A stretch of DNA of 64,000 nucleotides from Sphingopyxis flava (GTDB lineage Bacteria; Pseudomonadota; Alphaproteobacteria; Sphingomonadales; Sphingomonadaceae). Positions 37,994 through 47,160 of this stretch are shown here, in pieces. Both the position numbers and the translations under genes were made by a program. The stretch covers positions 124,001-188,000 of the forward strand of contig NZ_FUYP01000006.1 of NCBI RefSeq assembly GCF_900168005.1, in the 5' to 3' direction. The notes beneath the pieces were generated by a model. The model was not told where the DNA came from and ran no database searches. It saw only the letters and a program-made list of their open reading frames with translations. Every line of letters begins with the position of its first letter. The stretch's first letter is position 1.

Positions 37994-39445
37994 TCAAAGC
38001 GCGGTAAGGCCGCTCGCCACTGCGAGCCCCAGAAAGGCGAGAAAGCCCATGGAATCGGTCGTCATGGTGACGAAGATAGAACTCGCAACCGCCGGATCCT
38101 GATCGAGCCTGTCGAGGAGCAGGGGTATGGCGACGCCCGCCACCCCGGCGACGAAAATATTCACGATCATGGCGGCTGCGATCACGCCGCCAAGGCCGGG
38201 GTTGGAGAACCAGAGGGCGGTCGCGCTTCCCGCGATCAGCGCGATCGTTCCGCCGTTGAGCAGCGCGATCTTCATCTCGCGCCAGACGGCGCGCCAGCTG
38301 TTCGAGTCGGTGAGCTGGTTCATCGCGAGCGCCCGAACCGTCACCGCAAGCGTCTGCGTTCCCGCATTGCCGCCGACGCCTGCGACAATCGGCATGAGCG
38401 CCGCGAGCGCCACCATATGCTCGATCGCGCCGCCGAACAGGCCGACAATCGTCGAGGCGACGAGCGCGGTGCCGAGATTGGCAATCAGCCAGCGCACCCG
38501 CGCGGCATAGGTTTGGCGGATCGGCTCATTGATGTCGCCGTCGCCGGCGCCGGACAGGCGCAAAATATCTTCGCCCGCTTCTTCCTGAATGATGTGGACG
38601 ATGTCGTCGACGGTGATCATGCCGACGAGCCTACCTGCCTTGTCGACGACCGCGGCCGAGATCAGGGCATATTTCTGGAAGCGAAGCGCGACCTCTTCCT
38701 GGTCCATGTCGACCGGGATCAGCGTCTGCTCGCGCTTCATCACGTCGCTGATCGCTATGTCGCGCGGGGTGCGCAGGATCCAGCTGAGCTGGCACGTTCC
38801 CACCGGGCGGTGCATCGGGTCGACGACAAAGATTTCCCAAAAATCGCTCGTGAGCTCAGTGTCTTCACGCAACCGGTCGATGACGTCGCCGACGCGGACA
38901 TGCTCGGGCACTGCCACAAGGTCGCGCTGCATCAGGCGGCCGGCTGATTCCTCGGGGAAGGAGAGCGCATCCTCGATCGCGGCGCGGTCCTCGGGCTCCA
39001 TCGCCTGAAGGACGGCTTGCTGCTCATCCTCCTCCATGTCCTCGATGATTGCGACCGCGTCGTCGGTGTCGAGTTCGGAGGCGATTTCCGCCACCTGTTC
39101 GGGCGCGAGCAGGTCGATCAGCCGCTCGCGCACATGCTCGTTCATTTCGGCGAGCACGTCCGGGGAGAGCATGTCGCCAAGGACCGAGGCGAGCAGCGGC
39201 CGGTCCTCGTCGGACACCAGCTCAAAAAGGTCGGCGATATCGGCGGGGTGGAGGCGGCCGATACGCTCGCGCGCCGCTTCATGTTCGCCAGCTTCGGCGA
39301 GCGCGAGCACGTCGCTCACGAATTCGGGCTTCAGCCGATCATCCTCGTCGAGCTCGGTCTCCTGACTTGCACCTTCGCCGCCGCGGTCGCGGTCATCGGT
39401 CGGCATATCGTCTTGGGGGTGCAGGGAATCTTCGCGTTCTTCCAT
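37994..39445 (-). CDS. mgtE: Magnesium transporter MgtE
   Basis: A 483-residue protein: an acidic N-domain of helical repeats (residues about 35-160), a CBS pair (LMQRDLVAVPEHVRVGDVIDRLRED; VMKREQTLIPVDMDQEEVALRFQKY), and five C-terminal helices with PIVAGVGGNAGTQTLAVTVRAL in the pore. The N- and CBS domains close the channel when cytoplasmic Mg is high. Confidence 0.94.
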   Translation of the reverse strand: MEEREDSLHPQDDMPTDDRDRGGEGASQETELDEDDRLKPEFVSDVLALAEAGEHEAARERIGRLHPADIADLFELVSDEDRPLLASVLGDMLSPDVLAEMNEHVRERLIDLLAPEQVAEIASELDTDDAVAIIEDMEEDEQQAVLQAMEPEDRAAIEDALSFPEESAGRLMQRDLVAVPEHVRVGDVIDRLREDTELTSDFWEIFVVDPMHRPVGTCQLSWILRTPRDIAISDVMKREQTLIPVDMDQEEVALRFQKYALISAAVVDKAGRLVGMITVDDIVHIIQEEAGEDILRLSGAGDGDINEPIRQTYAARVRWLIANLGTALVASTIVGLFGGAIEHMVALAALMPIVAGVGGNAGTQTLAVTVRALAMNQLTDSNSWRAVWREMKIALLNGGTIALIAGSATALWFSNPGLGGVIAAAMIVNIFVAGVAGVAIPLLLDRLDQDPAVASSIFVTMTTDSMGFLAFLGLAVASGLTAL

Positions 39446-39617
39446 CGCGCGGCCCTCCCTGTCATGATCGGCCGAAACAGCCTCGTGAACCGAATTTCCC
39501 CCTAGTCCCGCAGGGCAGGCTTGGCAACGCCGGCCAAGGCAGCGCGGGCAATTAATGGGTGGCTTTGCCGGCTGCGCCCGCTATGGCACCGCCCATCCAA
39601 TCCATGAGGAGCCCTCC

Positions 39618-40067
39618 ATGTCCGACCAGACCCTTACCCTGTCGCTGTCGACCGGCGACGTCGTCATCCGCCTGCGCCCCGATCTTGCGCCCAAGCATGT
39701 CGAGCGGATCAGCCAGCTCGCCAGCGAAGGCTTCTACGATGGCGTTGTCTTTCACCGCGTCATCCCCGGCTTCATGGCGCAGGGCGGTGATCCGACGGGG
39801 ACTGGCATGGGCGGCAGCCCGCTTCCCGACCTTCCGGCAGAATTCAACAGCGAACCGCACGTGCGCGGCATCTGTTCGATGGCGCGCGCGCAGAACCCCA
39901 ACAGCGCGAACAGCCAATTCTTCATCTGCTTCGAGGATGCCCGCTTCCTCGACAACCAGTACACCGTCTGGGGCGAAGTGATCGAAGGCATGGAGAATGT
40001 CGACGCGCTGCCCAAGGGCGAGCCGCCGCGCGAGCCCGGCAAGATCATCAAGGCGGCGGTTTCCTGA
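39618..40067 (+). CDS. ppiB: Peptidyl-prolyl isomerase, cyclophilin type
   Basis: A 149-residue single-domain cyclophilin: GFYDGVVFHRVIPGFMAQGGDPTGTGMGG holds the catalytic Arg, followed by CSMARAQNPNSANSQFFICFED and NQYTVWGEVIEGMENVD. There is no signal peptide with this start, so it should be cytoplasmic. It is preceded by the divergent mgtE. Confidence 0.93.
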   Translation: MSDQTLTLSLSTGDVVIRLRPDLAPKHVERISQLASEGFYDGVVFHRVIPGFMAQGGDPTGTGMGGSPLPDLPAEFNSEPHVRGICSMARAQNPNSANSQFFICFEDARFLDNQYTVWGEVIEGMENVDALPKGEPPREPGKIIKAAVS

Positions 40068-40082
40068 TAATCGCTCTTGGCC

Positions 40083-40110
40083 CCTCTCCATGCCCCAAGG
40101 CATGGGGAGG
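40083..40110 (+). terminator. Hairpin downstream of ppiB
   Basis: CCTCTCCATGCC and GGCATGGGGAGG pair with one mismatch around a CCAA loop, 16 bp after the cyclophilin stop. There is no clear T tract, so termination strength is uncertain. Confidence 0.4.
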
Positions 40111-40217
40111 GCCAATGCGGGGCATCCCCGAAGGCAACCTGGACGCTTCGCATCCTGCGGCTTCACGCCGCGGACGGCCGCCGTCCCCGCAGCATCAGGA
40201 GGGGGAGGCCTTGCTCG

Positions 40218-41354
40218 TCACTCTCCCAGAAAGCCGTTCAGTCGCTCGCAGGCGGCGATCCAGTCTTCCTTGAATGCCTGGACGACCTGGCCGGCGCTCA
40301 TCGCTTCGTTCATCAGCCCGACCCCCTGGCCGACCCAATAGGTTGCGAGCGCCTTTGCGCCTTCGTGGCCGCCTTCTGACAATTTATCGACCTTGCGCAG
40401 CGCAGGTTCGCTCACCAAGGACTGGAGCGGCATCGGAAGCGGCCTCGGTGCGCCTTCGGCCTCCCACGCATCGGTCCATGGCGAGCGCAACTGGCGCGAG
40501 GGCTTGCCGGTGCGGCTCTTCGAGCGCACGGTATCGCGCGCTGAAGCTGCGAGCATCTTTTCCTTCACGACGGGATTGGTTTCGGCCTCGGCGGTGGTCA
40601 GCCACACCGACCCGCACCAAGCGCCGTGAGCACCCATCGCCATCGCCGCCGCCATCTGGCGTCCGGTGGCAATGCCGCCCGCGGCGAGAATGGGAGTCGT
40701 ATCGCCGATCGCATCGAGCGCTGCTGCAACCTCGGGCACGAGCACCATCGTCGCGACTTCGCCGCAGTGCCCGCCGGCTTCTCCGCCTGCGACGACGAGA
40801 ATGTCGACCCCCGCGCGCACCTGCGCGAGCGCATGGTCGCGCGTGCCGACAAGCGCCGCGACAGGAACGTCATGCGTCTTTCCAAGATCGAGCATCAGCT
40901 GGGGCGGGACGCCGAGGGCATTGGCGATGAGCCTGATCGGATGGCGGAATGCAACCTCGAGCAGCCTTGCTGCACCTTCGTCGTGCATATTGTCCCCGAA
41001 GCTCTGCCGCTCGCTCATCGCATGGTCGAGCCCCGCGGCGTCGACATCGAACTGGCCGAGAATTTGAGCCGCAAACTGCCGGTGCGTCTCGGGGACCTGC
41101 GGTGCGGTGGCGGCCGGCGCTTCGCCCTTGCCGGAGAAGCTGTTGGGAACAATGAGGTCGACGCCGTAGGGACGGCCGGCGATATGCGCGTCGATCCAGG
41201 CCAGTTCCTCTTCGAGCCGTTCAGGCGACAGGGCGGCGGCGCCGAAAACGCCCATGCCGCCGGCTTTCGACACGGCGACGACGACGTCGCGACAGTGCGA
41301 GAAAGCAAGAAGGGGGAATTCGATGCCGAGCAGGGTCGAGATGGGGGATTGCAT
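40218..41354 (-). CDS. Nitronate monooxygenase-like flavoprotein
   Basis: A 378-residue TIM-barrel flavoenzyme related to 2-nitropropane dioxygenase and FabK. Seen are SKAGGMGVFGAAALSPERL, VRAGVDILVVAGGEAGGHCGE and ILAAGGIATGRQMAAAMAMGAHGAWCGS, the FMN-binding region. The tail ends in WIAACERLNGFLGE. It probably oxidises nitronates or a related toxin, but members are often over-annotated. Confidence 0.85.
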   Translation of the reverse strand: MQSPISTLLGIEFPLLAFSHCRDVVVAVSKAGGMGVFGAAALSPERLEEELAWIDAHIAGRPYGVDLIVPNSFSGKGEAPAATAPQVPETHRQFAAQILGQFDVDAAGLDHAMSERQSFGDNMHDEGAARLLEVAFRHPIRLIANALGVPPQLMLDLGKTHDVPVAALVGTRDHALAQVRAGVDILVVAGGEAGGHCGEVATMVLVPEVAAALDAIGDTTPILAAGGIATGRQMAAAMAMGAHGAWCGSVWLTTAEAETNPVVKEKMLAASARDTVRSKSRTGKPSRQLRSPWTDAWEAEGAPRPLPMPLQSLVSEPALRKVDKLSEGGHEGAKALATYWVGQGVGLMNEAMSAGQVVQAFKEDWIAACERLNGFLGE

Positions 41355-41460
41355 GGTGTCGCTCCGAAGGCGGCAAGGATGCCGCGTCGCCCTATGTCAG
41401 CGCCAGTTGACGTAAACGTCAAGTTGATTTGCGGACCCCAAGCTTTATCGCGGGAGGCCT

Positions 41461-42309
41461 ATGACCGAATTTTCGCTCCCTGGCTTCGACCTCGACGCCT
41501 TCGTCCGCGCCACGCTTGCCGAAGATCTCGGCAGCGGCGGCGATATCACGTCCCTCGCGACGATTCCCGCCGAGGCGCGCTTTGAAGGGGTGATGGGCAG
41601 CCGCGACGCGATCGCTGTCGCGGGGTTGCCCATCGCGGTGCGCTTCTTCCGCGCGCTTGCGCCCGACATGGACATTGAGGTGCTGGTCGAGGAGGGCGCG
41701 CCCGTTGCCCCCGGCACCGATCTTGTCCGCCTGTCGGGCAACGCCCGCGCAATGCTGACCGCCGAGCGCTCGGCGCTCAACACCGTGCAGCACCTGTCGG
41801 GCATCGCGACGCTGACGCGCACCTATGTCGACGCGATCGCCGGGACCGGCGCGACGCTGCTCGACACGCGCAAGACGATTCCCGGCCTTCGTGCGCTCGA
41901 AAAATATGCAACCCGAATGGGCGGCGCGACCAATCACCGCATGGGGCTCTGGGACGCCGCGATGATCAAGGACAATCACGTCGCGGTAGCGGGATCGGTC
42001 GAGGAAGCCGTACGCCGGGCAGTGGACGCCGGAATCGAGACCATCATCGTCGAAGTCGACCGCCTCGACCAGGTCGCGCCCGCGCTTGGCGCCGGCGCGA
42101 CGCACCTGCTGCTCGACAATATGGATCTTGCGGCCATGCGCGAATCGGTTGCGATCGTCGCCGGACGCGTTCCCACCGAAGCCTCGGGCGGGGTGCGGCT
42201 CGACACCATTCGCGCGATCGCCGAAACCGGGGTGACCTATGTGTCGGTGGGGCGGCTTACCCAATCGGCGCCCGCCGCCGACATCGGGCTCGATTTTGCG
42301 CTGGCCTAG
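41461..42309 (+). CDS. nadC: Nicotinate-nucleotide pyrophosphorylase (carboxylating)
   Basis: A 282-residue quinolinate phosphoribosyltransferase: AEDLGSGGDITSLATIP, AERSALNTVQHLSGIAT, LLDTRKTIPGLRALEKYA (PRPP and quinolinate contacts), and IKDNHVAVAGS. It makes nicotinate mononucleotide in de novo NAD synthesis. Confidence 0.95.
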   Translation: MTEFSLPGFDLDAFVRATLAEDLGSGGDITSLATIPAEARFEGVMGSRDAIAVAGLPIAVRFFRALAPDMDIEVLVEEGAPVAPGTDLVRLSGNARAMLTAERSALNTVQHLSGIATLTRTYVDAIAGTGATLLDTRKTIPGLRALEKYATRMGGATNHRMGLWDAAMIKDNHVAVAGSVEEAVRRAVDAGIETIIVEVDRLDQVAPALGAGATHLLLDNMDLAAMRESVAIVAGRVPTEASGGVRLDTIRAIAETGVTYVSVGRLTQSAPAADIGLDFALA

Positions 42310-42376
42310 CGCCGTCCGCCACCGAATTGCCGCGCGTTTCCCATTGGGCGGTTTCGGCTTGACGCGCGAGGGAAGA

Positions 42377-43126
42377 GTGCGGCTTCCCAAATCCCGGCGC
42401 GAGCCGAAGATCGGGGTCTTTTCAGCGGCCCTGGCCTTGATGCTGGCACCGACGCATGCCGAGGCGCAGGCGTTCGCCTGCACGGCGCCGGGCCGTATCC
42501 CGGTTCCGCACCCCGAAACGCCGCCGCGCGGCGAGCCGGCGCGAAACCCCAGGATCGCGGGCTATCTTTTGGCCATGAGCTGGTCGCCGCAGCGCTGCGC
42601 GAGCGCCGCCAATCCGAGGAAGGCGGCCGATCGCTTCCAATGTTCAGGGGAGAATGGGCGCTTCGGCTTTGTTCTTCACGGTCTATGGCCCGAGGCGGAG
42701 GGGCCCGCCTATCCGCAATGGTGCCGTCCGGCTAAGATCGTGCCTACGAGCGTCCTGCGCCGTCACATGTGCATGACGCCTTCGGCGCAGCTGTTGCAGC
42801 ACGAATGGGCAAAGCATGGCACCTGCATGAGCCCCAATCCTGCCGCCTATTTCCGCGCCGCCGGGATCCTGTTCGGCGCGGTGCGCTTTCCCGACATGAA
42901 AGGTCTCGCAGCGCGCCCGCAGACCGCAGACTCGGTCCGCGCCGCCTTTGCGAGCGTTAACCCGGGGGTAAGGGCGTCGATGATCGCGGTCGCAACCGAC
43001 CGCAAGGGCTGGCTCACCGAAGTGCGCATATGTCTTGGCCCCCGGATGCGGCCGCAGCGCTGCAAGCCGTTCCAGGCGGGCGCCGGTGACCGGGCTGCCG
43101 TGCGGATCGTCCCTCCGCCGCGTTAG
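42377..43126 (+). CDS. Secreted ribonuclease T2
   Basis: A 249-residue RNase T2. Both catalytic segments are present: CAS I GFVLHGLWPEAEG and CAS II HEWAKHGTCMS. A signal sequence (KSRREPKIGVFSAALALMLAPTHAEAQA) precedes the mature part, and Cys pairs fit disulfides. No ATG lies upstream of the signal; GTG at 42377 or TTG at 42359 is the probable start. Export suggests nutrient scavenging or envelope defence. Confidence 0.85.
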   Translation: MRLPKSRREPKIGVFSAALALMLAPTHAEAQAFACTAPGRIPVPHPETPPRGEPARNPRIAGYLLAMSWSPQRCASAANPRKAADRFQCSGENGRFGFVLHGLWPEAEGPAYPQWCRPAKIVPTSVLRRHMCMTPSAQLLQHEWAKHGTCMSPNPAAYFRAAGILFGAVRFPDMKGLAARPQTADSVRAAFASVNPGVRASMIAVATDRKGWLTEVRICLGPRMRPQRCKPFQAGAGDRAAVRIVPPPR

Positions 43127-43168
43127 CCGAAGGCCCGCGACACGTCCCGGGACGGGACGCATGCCGCC

Positions 43169-43183
43169 TTAACGCGTTTTTAA
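43169..43183. promoter_or_regulatory. CtrA-like box TTAA-N7-TTAA
   Basis: TTAA at 43169-43172 and 43180-43183 are separated by exactly 7 bases, matching the CtrA full-site consensus of alphaproteobacteria. A third GTTAAG lies at 43196. The box is 38 bp before the start of the small membrane protein at 43221, a fitting promoter position. Chance occurrence is reduced by the high GC content. Confidence 0.5.
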
Positions 43184-43220
43184 CCTTACCGGATCGTTAA
43201 GATCTTCCTAGCTTCGGGGT

Positions 43221-43457
43221 ATGGACCGACTCGACCCCGATCTTCGCATCGATATTCGCGGCCGCGTGCGCGACCATGGCGCACGGCAGCTGGCCATCGC
43301 GCGGCTCCGCGCTCCGTCGGACTGGGAAGGCTCGCTGCGCCGGGCGATCGCGGCCGAACGCAGCGCGCGGCCCCTGCTCATGAGCAGCCGCGACGTGCGG
43401 CTTTTCCTCGAGAGTTTCGCCCTGTTCTTTACCGCGACGATCATGTTTCTTCTTTAG
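43221..43457 (+). CDS. Small C-tail membrane protein
   Basis: A 78-residue product starting MDRLDPDLRIDIRGRVRDHGARQLAIARLR. A basic, helical cytoplasmic part ends in one membrane segment, VRLFLESFALFFTATIMFLL. No family is recognised. The CtrA-like box upstream hints at cell-cycle or motility control. The frame is uninterrupted and the tail hydrophobicity is not expected by chance. Confidence 0.6.
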   Translation: MDRLDPDLRIDIRGRVRDHGARQLAIARLRAPSDWEGSLRRAIAAERSARPLLMSSRDVRLFLESFALFFTATIMFLL

Positions 43458-43660
43458 AAAAGCAGGACATCTTCCGCTGATTGAGCGATAGATGAAGCCG
43501 CGTCCGAGCGGATCCCGACCCGGAGCGGCTTGGGCAGGCGGCGCGAAACGAGATCGAGCGATGCGCGATGAGGCCGCTGCGCAGGAACAAGGTGTAAAGT
43601 TAACCGACACTTCACCCCTCGCCACTAGGATCGGCCGCCGGAAAGGGCGCGCCATCCTTC

Positions 43661-45049
43661 ATGTTCAGGCTGTTCAAACATTATGTGCCTCACGCGGTCG
43701 TCTGGCTCGCGCTGTTCGAGTTCGCCGCGCTGCTCGTCTCGGCGGAGGCGGCGTGGCAAATCTATGCGCATCAGATGGGGTTCGACCCCGGGCCGCTTCC
43801 AGGGCGCTGGGTGCCGATCATCACCTTTGCGCTTGCCAACGCACTCGCGATGATAGCGGTCGGTATGTACGGAACCGAGGCGCTCCGTGCGATGGGCTTT
43901 GCCACCGCGCGCCTGCTCGTTGCGATCTCGCTCGGCGTCATTTTCCTGTCGGTCCTGCGCTTTCTGCTGCCCGATGCGACGCTGTGGCGCGCCAACAGCC
44001 TCTACGCGATGCTGCTTGCGATCGGAGCACTCCTGCTCGCCAGACTCGCGCTGACGCAGAGCGCGGGCGCTGACGCCTTTCGCCGCCGCATCCTCGTGCT
44101 CGGCGCCGGACCGCGCGCAGCGCGGCTCAAGGTGCTTGCCGATGCACCGGGAAGCGGGCTCAGCATCGTCGGTTTCGTCGCGATGCGGCCGAGCGAGACG
44201 GCGGTGCCGGGAGCGCTGCCCCGCGCATCGGTGCCGAGCCTTGCCGATCATGCCGTTGCGCTCGGCGCCGGCGAGGTCGTGCTCGCGATAGAGGAGCGGC
44301 GCGGAGCGCTCCCGCTTGACGATCTTTTGCGGGTCAAGACGACCGGGGTGCACGTCAACGATATGGCGAGTTTTCTCGAGCGTGAGACGGGGCGGGTCGA
44401 CCTGGCCACCACAAACCCCAGCTTTCTTATATTTTCCGACGGCTTTTCAGCAGGACAGCGCATCGCCAAGGTCAGCAAGCGATTGTTCGACATCGTCGCG
44501 AGCCTTGCGGTTCTCTTGATCGGCCTCCCGCTGATCCTGATCGCGGGGATTGCGGTGAAGCTCGATAGCAAGGGACCGATATTCTATCGCCAGCCCCGGG
44601 TCGGGCTGTTCGGCCAGACCTACAATATCGTCAAGATCCGCTCGATGCGGACCGATGCCGAGGCCGCAGGGCAAGCGGTCTGGGCGAGCGAGAATGACCC
44701 GCGCGTCACCCGTGTCGGACATATCATCCGCAAGCTTCGCATTGACGAGCTGCCGCAGACCTGGTGCGTCCTTAAGGGCGAGATGAGCTTTGTCGGGCCG
44801 CGTCCCGAACGGCCGAGCTTCGTTGAGGAACTGACGCGCGCGCTCCCCTATTATGCCGAGCGCCATATGGTGAAGCCTGGCCTCACCGGCTGGGCTCAGA
44901 TCAATTATCCCTATGGCGCGTCGGTCGAGGATGCACGGGTCAAGCTCGAATATGATCTTTATTATGCGAAAAATTATTCGCCCTTTCTCGACCTCTTGAT
45001 CCTGCTTCAGACGGTGCGCGTTGTTCTTTGGCCGGATGGGGCGCGCTAG
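43661..45049 (+). CDS. EpsB-type undecaprenyl-phosphate sugar transferase (XrtA-associated)
   Basis: A 462-residue polyisoprenyl-phosphate hexose-1-phosphate transferase. Four N-terminal helices and a CoA-binding-like domain ([20 protein letters not shown]) precede the bacterial sugar transferase domain: [78 protein letters not shown], and [32 protein letters not shown]. This is the TIGR03013-like form found in PEP-CTERM/exosortase loci. It starts exopolysaccharide synthesis at the inner membrane. Confidence 0.85.
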   Translation: MFRLFKHYVPHAVVWLALFEFAALLVSAEAAWQIYAHQMGFDPGPLPGRWVPIITFALANALAMIAVGMYGTEALRAMGFATARLLVAISLGVIFLSVLRFLLPDATLWRANSLYAMLLAIGALLLARLALTQSAGADAFRRRILVLGAGPRAARLKVLADAPGSGLSIVGFVAMRPSETAVPGALPRASVPSLADHAVALGAGEVVLAIEERRGALPLDDLLRVKTTGVHVNDMASFLERETGRVDLATTNPSFLIFSDGFSAGQRIAKVSKRLFDIVASLAVLLIGLPLILIAGIAVKLDSKGPIFYRQPRVGLFGQTYNIVKIRSMRTDAEAAGQAVWASENDPRVTRVGHIIRKLRIDELPQTWCVLKGEMSFVGPRPERPSFVEELTRALPYYAERHMVKPGLTGWAQINYPYGASVEDARVKLEYDLYYAKNYSPFLDLLILLQTVRVVLWPDGAR

Positions 45050-45051
45050 GC

Positions 45052-47160
45052 GTGTCCCAGCTTCTTGCCCTTTCGGGACTCCTTGCGACGCTCGCCCTGG
45101 CGGGCTTTGCCGGGGTGACCTTGTGGCTGCTCAGCCGGCCGCGCGCGCGCATGGCGGCACTGATGCCGGCACCCCATTGGCTGATCGCGGCGGCCGGGGG
45201 GAGCGCGATCTGGTGTCTTGGCGTCGAGGCGTTCGGGCCAGGGTCCGCGCAGGCGATGCTTGGACGGGCGCTGCGCAATATCACCTGGCTCGGATGGCTT
45301 GGCGCGACCTTCTGGAACGCGCGCGCGCCGATGTCGCCGCCGCAGCGGCTGATCCTGTCTTTGCTCATGACCATTTGCGCGGTTGCCGCAATCGGCGGGG
45401 GCGCGAGCTTCTTGCGCGCTGTCCCTCAAGCGGGGTGGATGGCGCCCGGGCTCACGATTGCAGCGATGATCACCGCATCGGGCGGCCTTCTCCTCGTCGA
45501 CAGCGGGGTGCGTCATGGCAGCGCAGGGCTGAGAATGCCCGTGCTCGCGGTCGCGGGCGGCTTTGCGATGCTCTGGGCATATGAACTCAACGTCCAACTG
45601 ATCGGGGCGCTGACAGCGGCGCCCGCGACGACGCTGATCCTGCTGCTCCCCGCCGCCGCGCTGCTCATCCTGCCGACTTTCATCGTCGCTGCCATGGACA
45701 TCGGCCGCGAGCGGATGCGGCTGTCGCGCACCGCCGCGACGCGCACGATCCTGCTCCTCGGCGCCGCCGCCTATCTGGTGCTGATCGGACTGACGGGCGC
45801 GGTCGCGCGGCTCGTAGGGGGAGATTATGGCGAGCTTGCCCAGGGGCTGTTCCTGCTCTTCGCGCTCGGGGCAGGGGGGCTATTGTTCCTGTCGAGCCGC
45901 GCGCGGGCATGGCTCTCGGTGATGATCTCGAAGCATTTTTTCGAGCATCGCTATGATTACCGCGCCGAATGGATGCGCTTCACCGCGACGCTCGGGCAGG
46001 CGGCAGAAAGCGAGGACAGCACGAACCTCCATCGCCGCGTTGCCAAGGCTCTCGCCGAGCTAACGGGCAGCCCCGGTGCGCTTCTGATGCTGCCCGACGC
46101 GCACGGCGCCTTCCGCGTCGCCGACGATTGGCGCTGGCCGGGCGGCGGGGACGAAGCCGCCGAGTTACCGCTGCGCTGCGCATTCGTTTTTCAGGAGACG
46201 CAGCATATCGCAGACCTCGACGCGATACGCCGCGCCGGCGCCGACGCTGTTGACGAGCTGGCGCTTCCGAACTGGCTGATTGAGGATTTGCGCGTCTGGG
46301 TCGCGGTTCCGGTTCTTCATTTCGGGCGAATGCTGGCGCTGGTGGTGCTTCACCGGCCGGCCGTGTCGCGCGCGCTCGATTGGGAGGATCTCGACGTGCT
46401 GCGCATCGCGGGGCAGCAGGCGGCGAGTTATCTTGCGGAATCGCAGAGCCAGGCGGCGCTTTCGGAGGCGAAGCGCTTCGACGAGTTCAACCGCCGCTTC
46501 GCCTTCATCATGCATGACATCAAGAATCTGGCGAGCCAATTGTCGCTGCTCGCGCGCAACGCCGAGCGCCACGCCGACAAGCCAGAGTTCCGCGCCGACA
46601 TGGTCGAGACACTGAAGCTCTCGGCGGGGCGCCTGACGAGCCTGCTCGCGCGCCTGTCGCCGCGCGAAAGGAGCAAGCCCGCCGAGGCCGCGCGGACCTT
46701 TGTCGAACCCGTGCTGAGCGATATTGCCGCGCAGATGCGCCCGCGCGCCCCGCTTGTCCTCGGCTGCGAGCCGGGGCTTGCCGCATGGGCCGACGCGGCG
46801 GGACTGCGCCAGATCGTCGAGCAGCTCGCCTCCAATGCGATCGACGCCTCGCCCGAAGGCTCCCCCGTGCAGCTGATCGCCGCGCGCGAGGCGGGGCGGG
46901 TGCGGATCGACATTCTCGACCTCGGTGCCGGGATGACCCGCGCCTTCATGAGGGACGAGCTGTTCAAGCCGTTCGTGTCGACGAAGGAGGGCGGATTTGG
47001 GCTCGGGGCGTTCGAGGCGCTGCAACTCGCGCAGGCCATGGGCGGGACAATCGACGTCATGAGCGAGCCGGGGAAGGGAAGCCGCTTCACCGTGTGGCTG
47101 CCGGCAGCGGGTGAGAATTGCGCGAGCGATGCCGGAAATGAGTGGATGAAGGTGGGATGA
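45052..47160 (+). CDS. prsK: XrtA/PEP-CTERM-type histidine kinase PrsK
   Basis: A 702-residue kinase. The start is GTG at 45052 (SQLLALSGLL), 2 bp after the previous stop. About nine membrane helices come first, then a GAF-like domain (TLGQAAESEDSTNLHRRVAKALAEL), the H box FAFIMHDIKNLASQLSLLARNAERH, and an ATPase domain (SNAIDASPEG, GFGLGAFEALQLAQAMGG). Although G2 is degenerate, this matches PrsK. It overlaps prsR by 4 bp. Confidence 0.85.
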   Translation: MSQLLALSGLLATLALAGFAGVTLWLLSRPRARMAALMPAPHWLIAAAGGSAIWCLGVEAFGPGSAQAMLGRALRNITWLGWLGATFWNARAPMSPPQRLILSLLMTICAVAAIGGGASFLRAVPQAGWMAPGLTIAAMITASGGLLLVDSGVRHGSAGLRMPVLAVAGGFAMLWAYELNVQLIGALTAAPATTLILLLPAAALLILPTFIVAAMDIGRERMRLSRTAATRTILLLGAAAYLVLIGLTGAVARLVGGDYGELAQGLFLLFALGAGGLLFLSSRARAWLSVMISKHFFEHRYDYRAEWMRFTATLGQAAESEDSTNLHRRVAKALAELTGSPGALLMLPDAHGAFRVADDWRWPGGGDEAAELPLRCAFVFQETQHIADLDAIRRAGADAVDELALPNWLIEDLRVWVAVPVLHFGRMLALVVLHRPAVSRALDWEDLDVLRIAGQQAASYLAESQSQAALSEAKRFDEFNRRFAFIMHDIKNLASQLSLLARNAERHADKPEFRADMVETLKLSAGRLTSLLARLSPRERSKPAEAARTFVEPVLSDIAAQMRPRAPLVLGCEPGLAAWADAAGLRQIVEQLASNAIDASPEGSPVQLIAAREAGRVRIDILDLGAGMTRAFMRDELFKPFVSTKEGGFGLGAFEALQLAQAMGGTIDVMSEPGKGSRFTVWLPAAGENCASDAGNEWMKVG

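Noticed and set aside
43169-43183. Reading the TTAA pair as part of a replication origin
   Set aside because: No DnaA boxes, AT-rich unwinding element or origin-linked genes are nearby; a CtrA site fits better.
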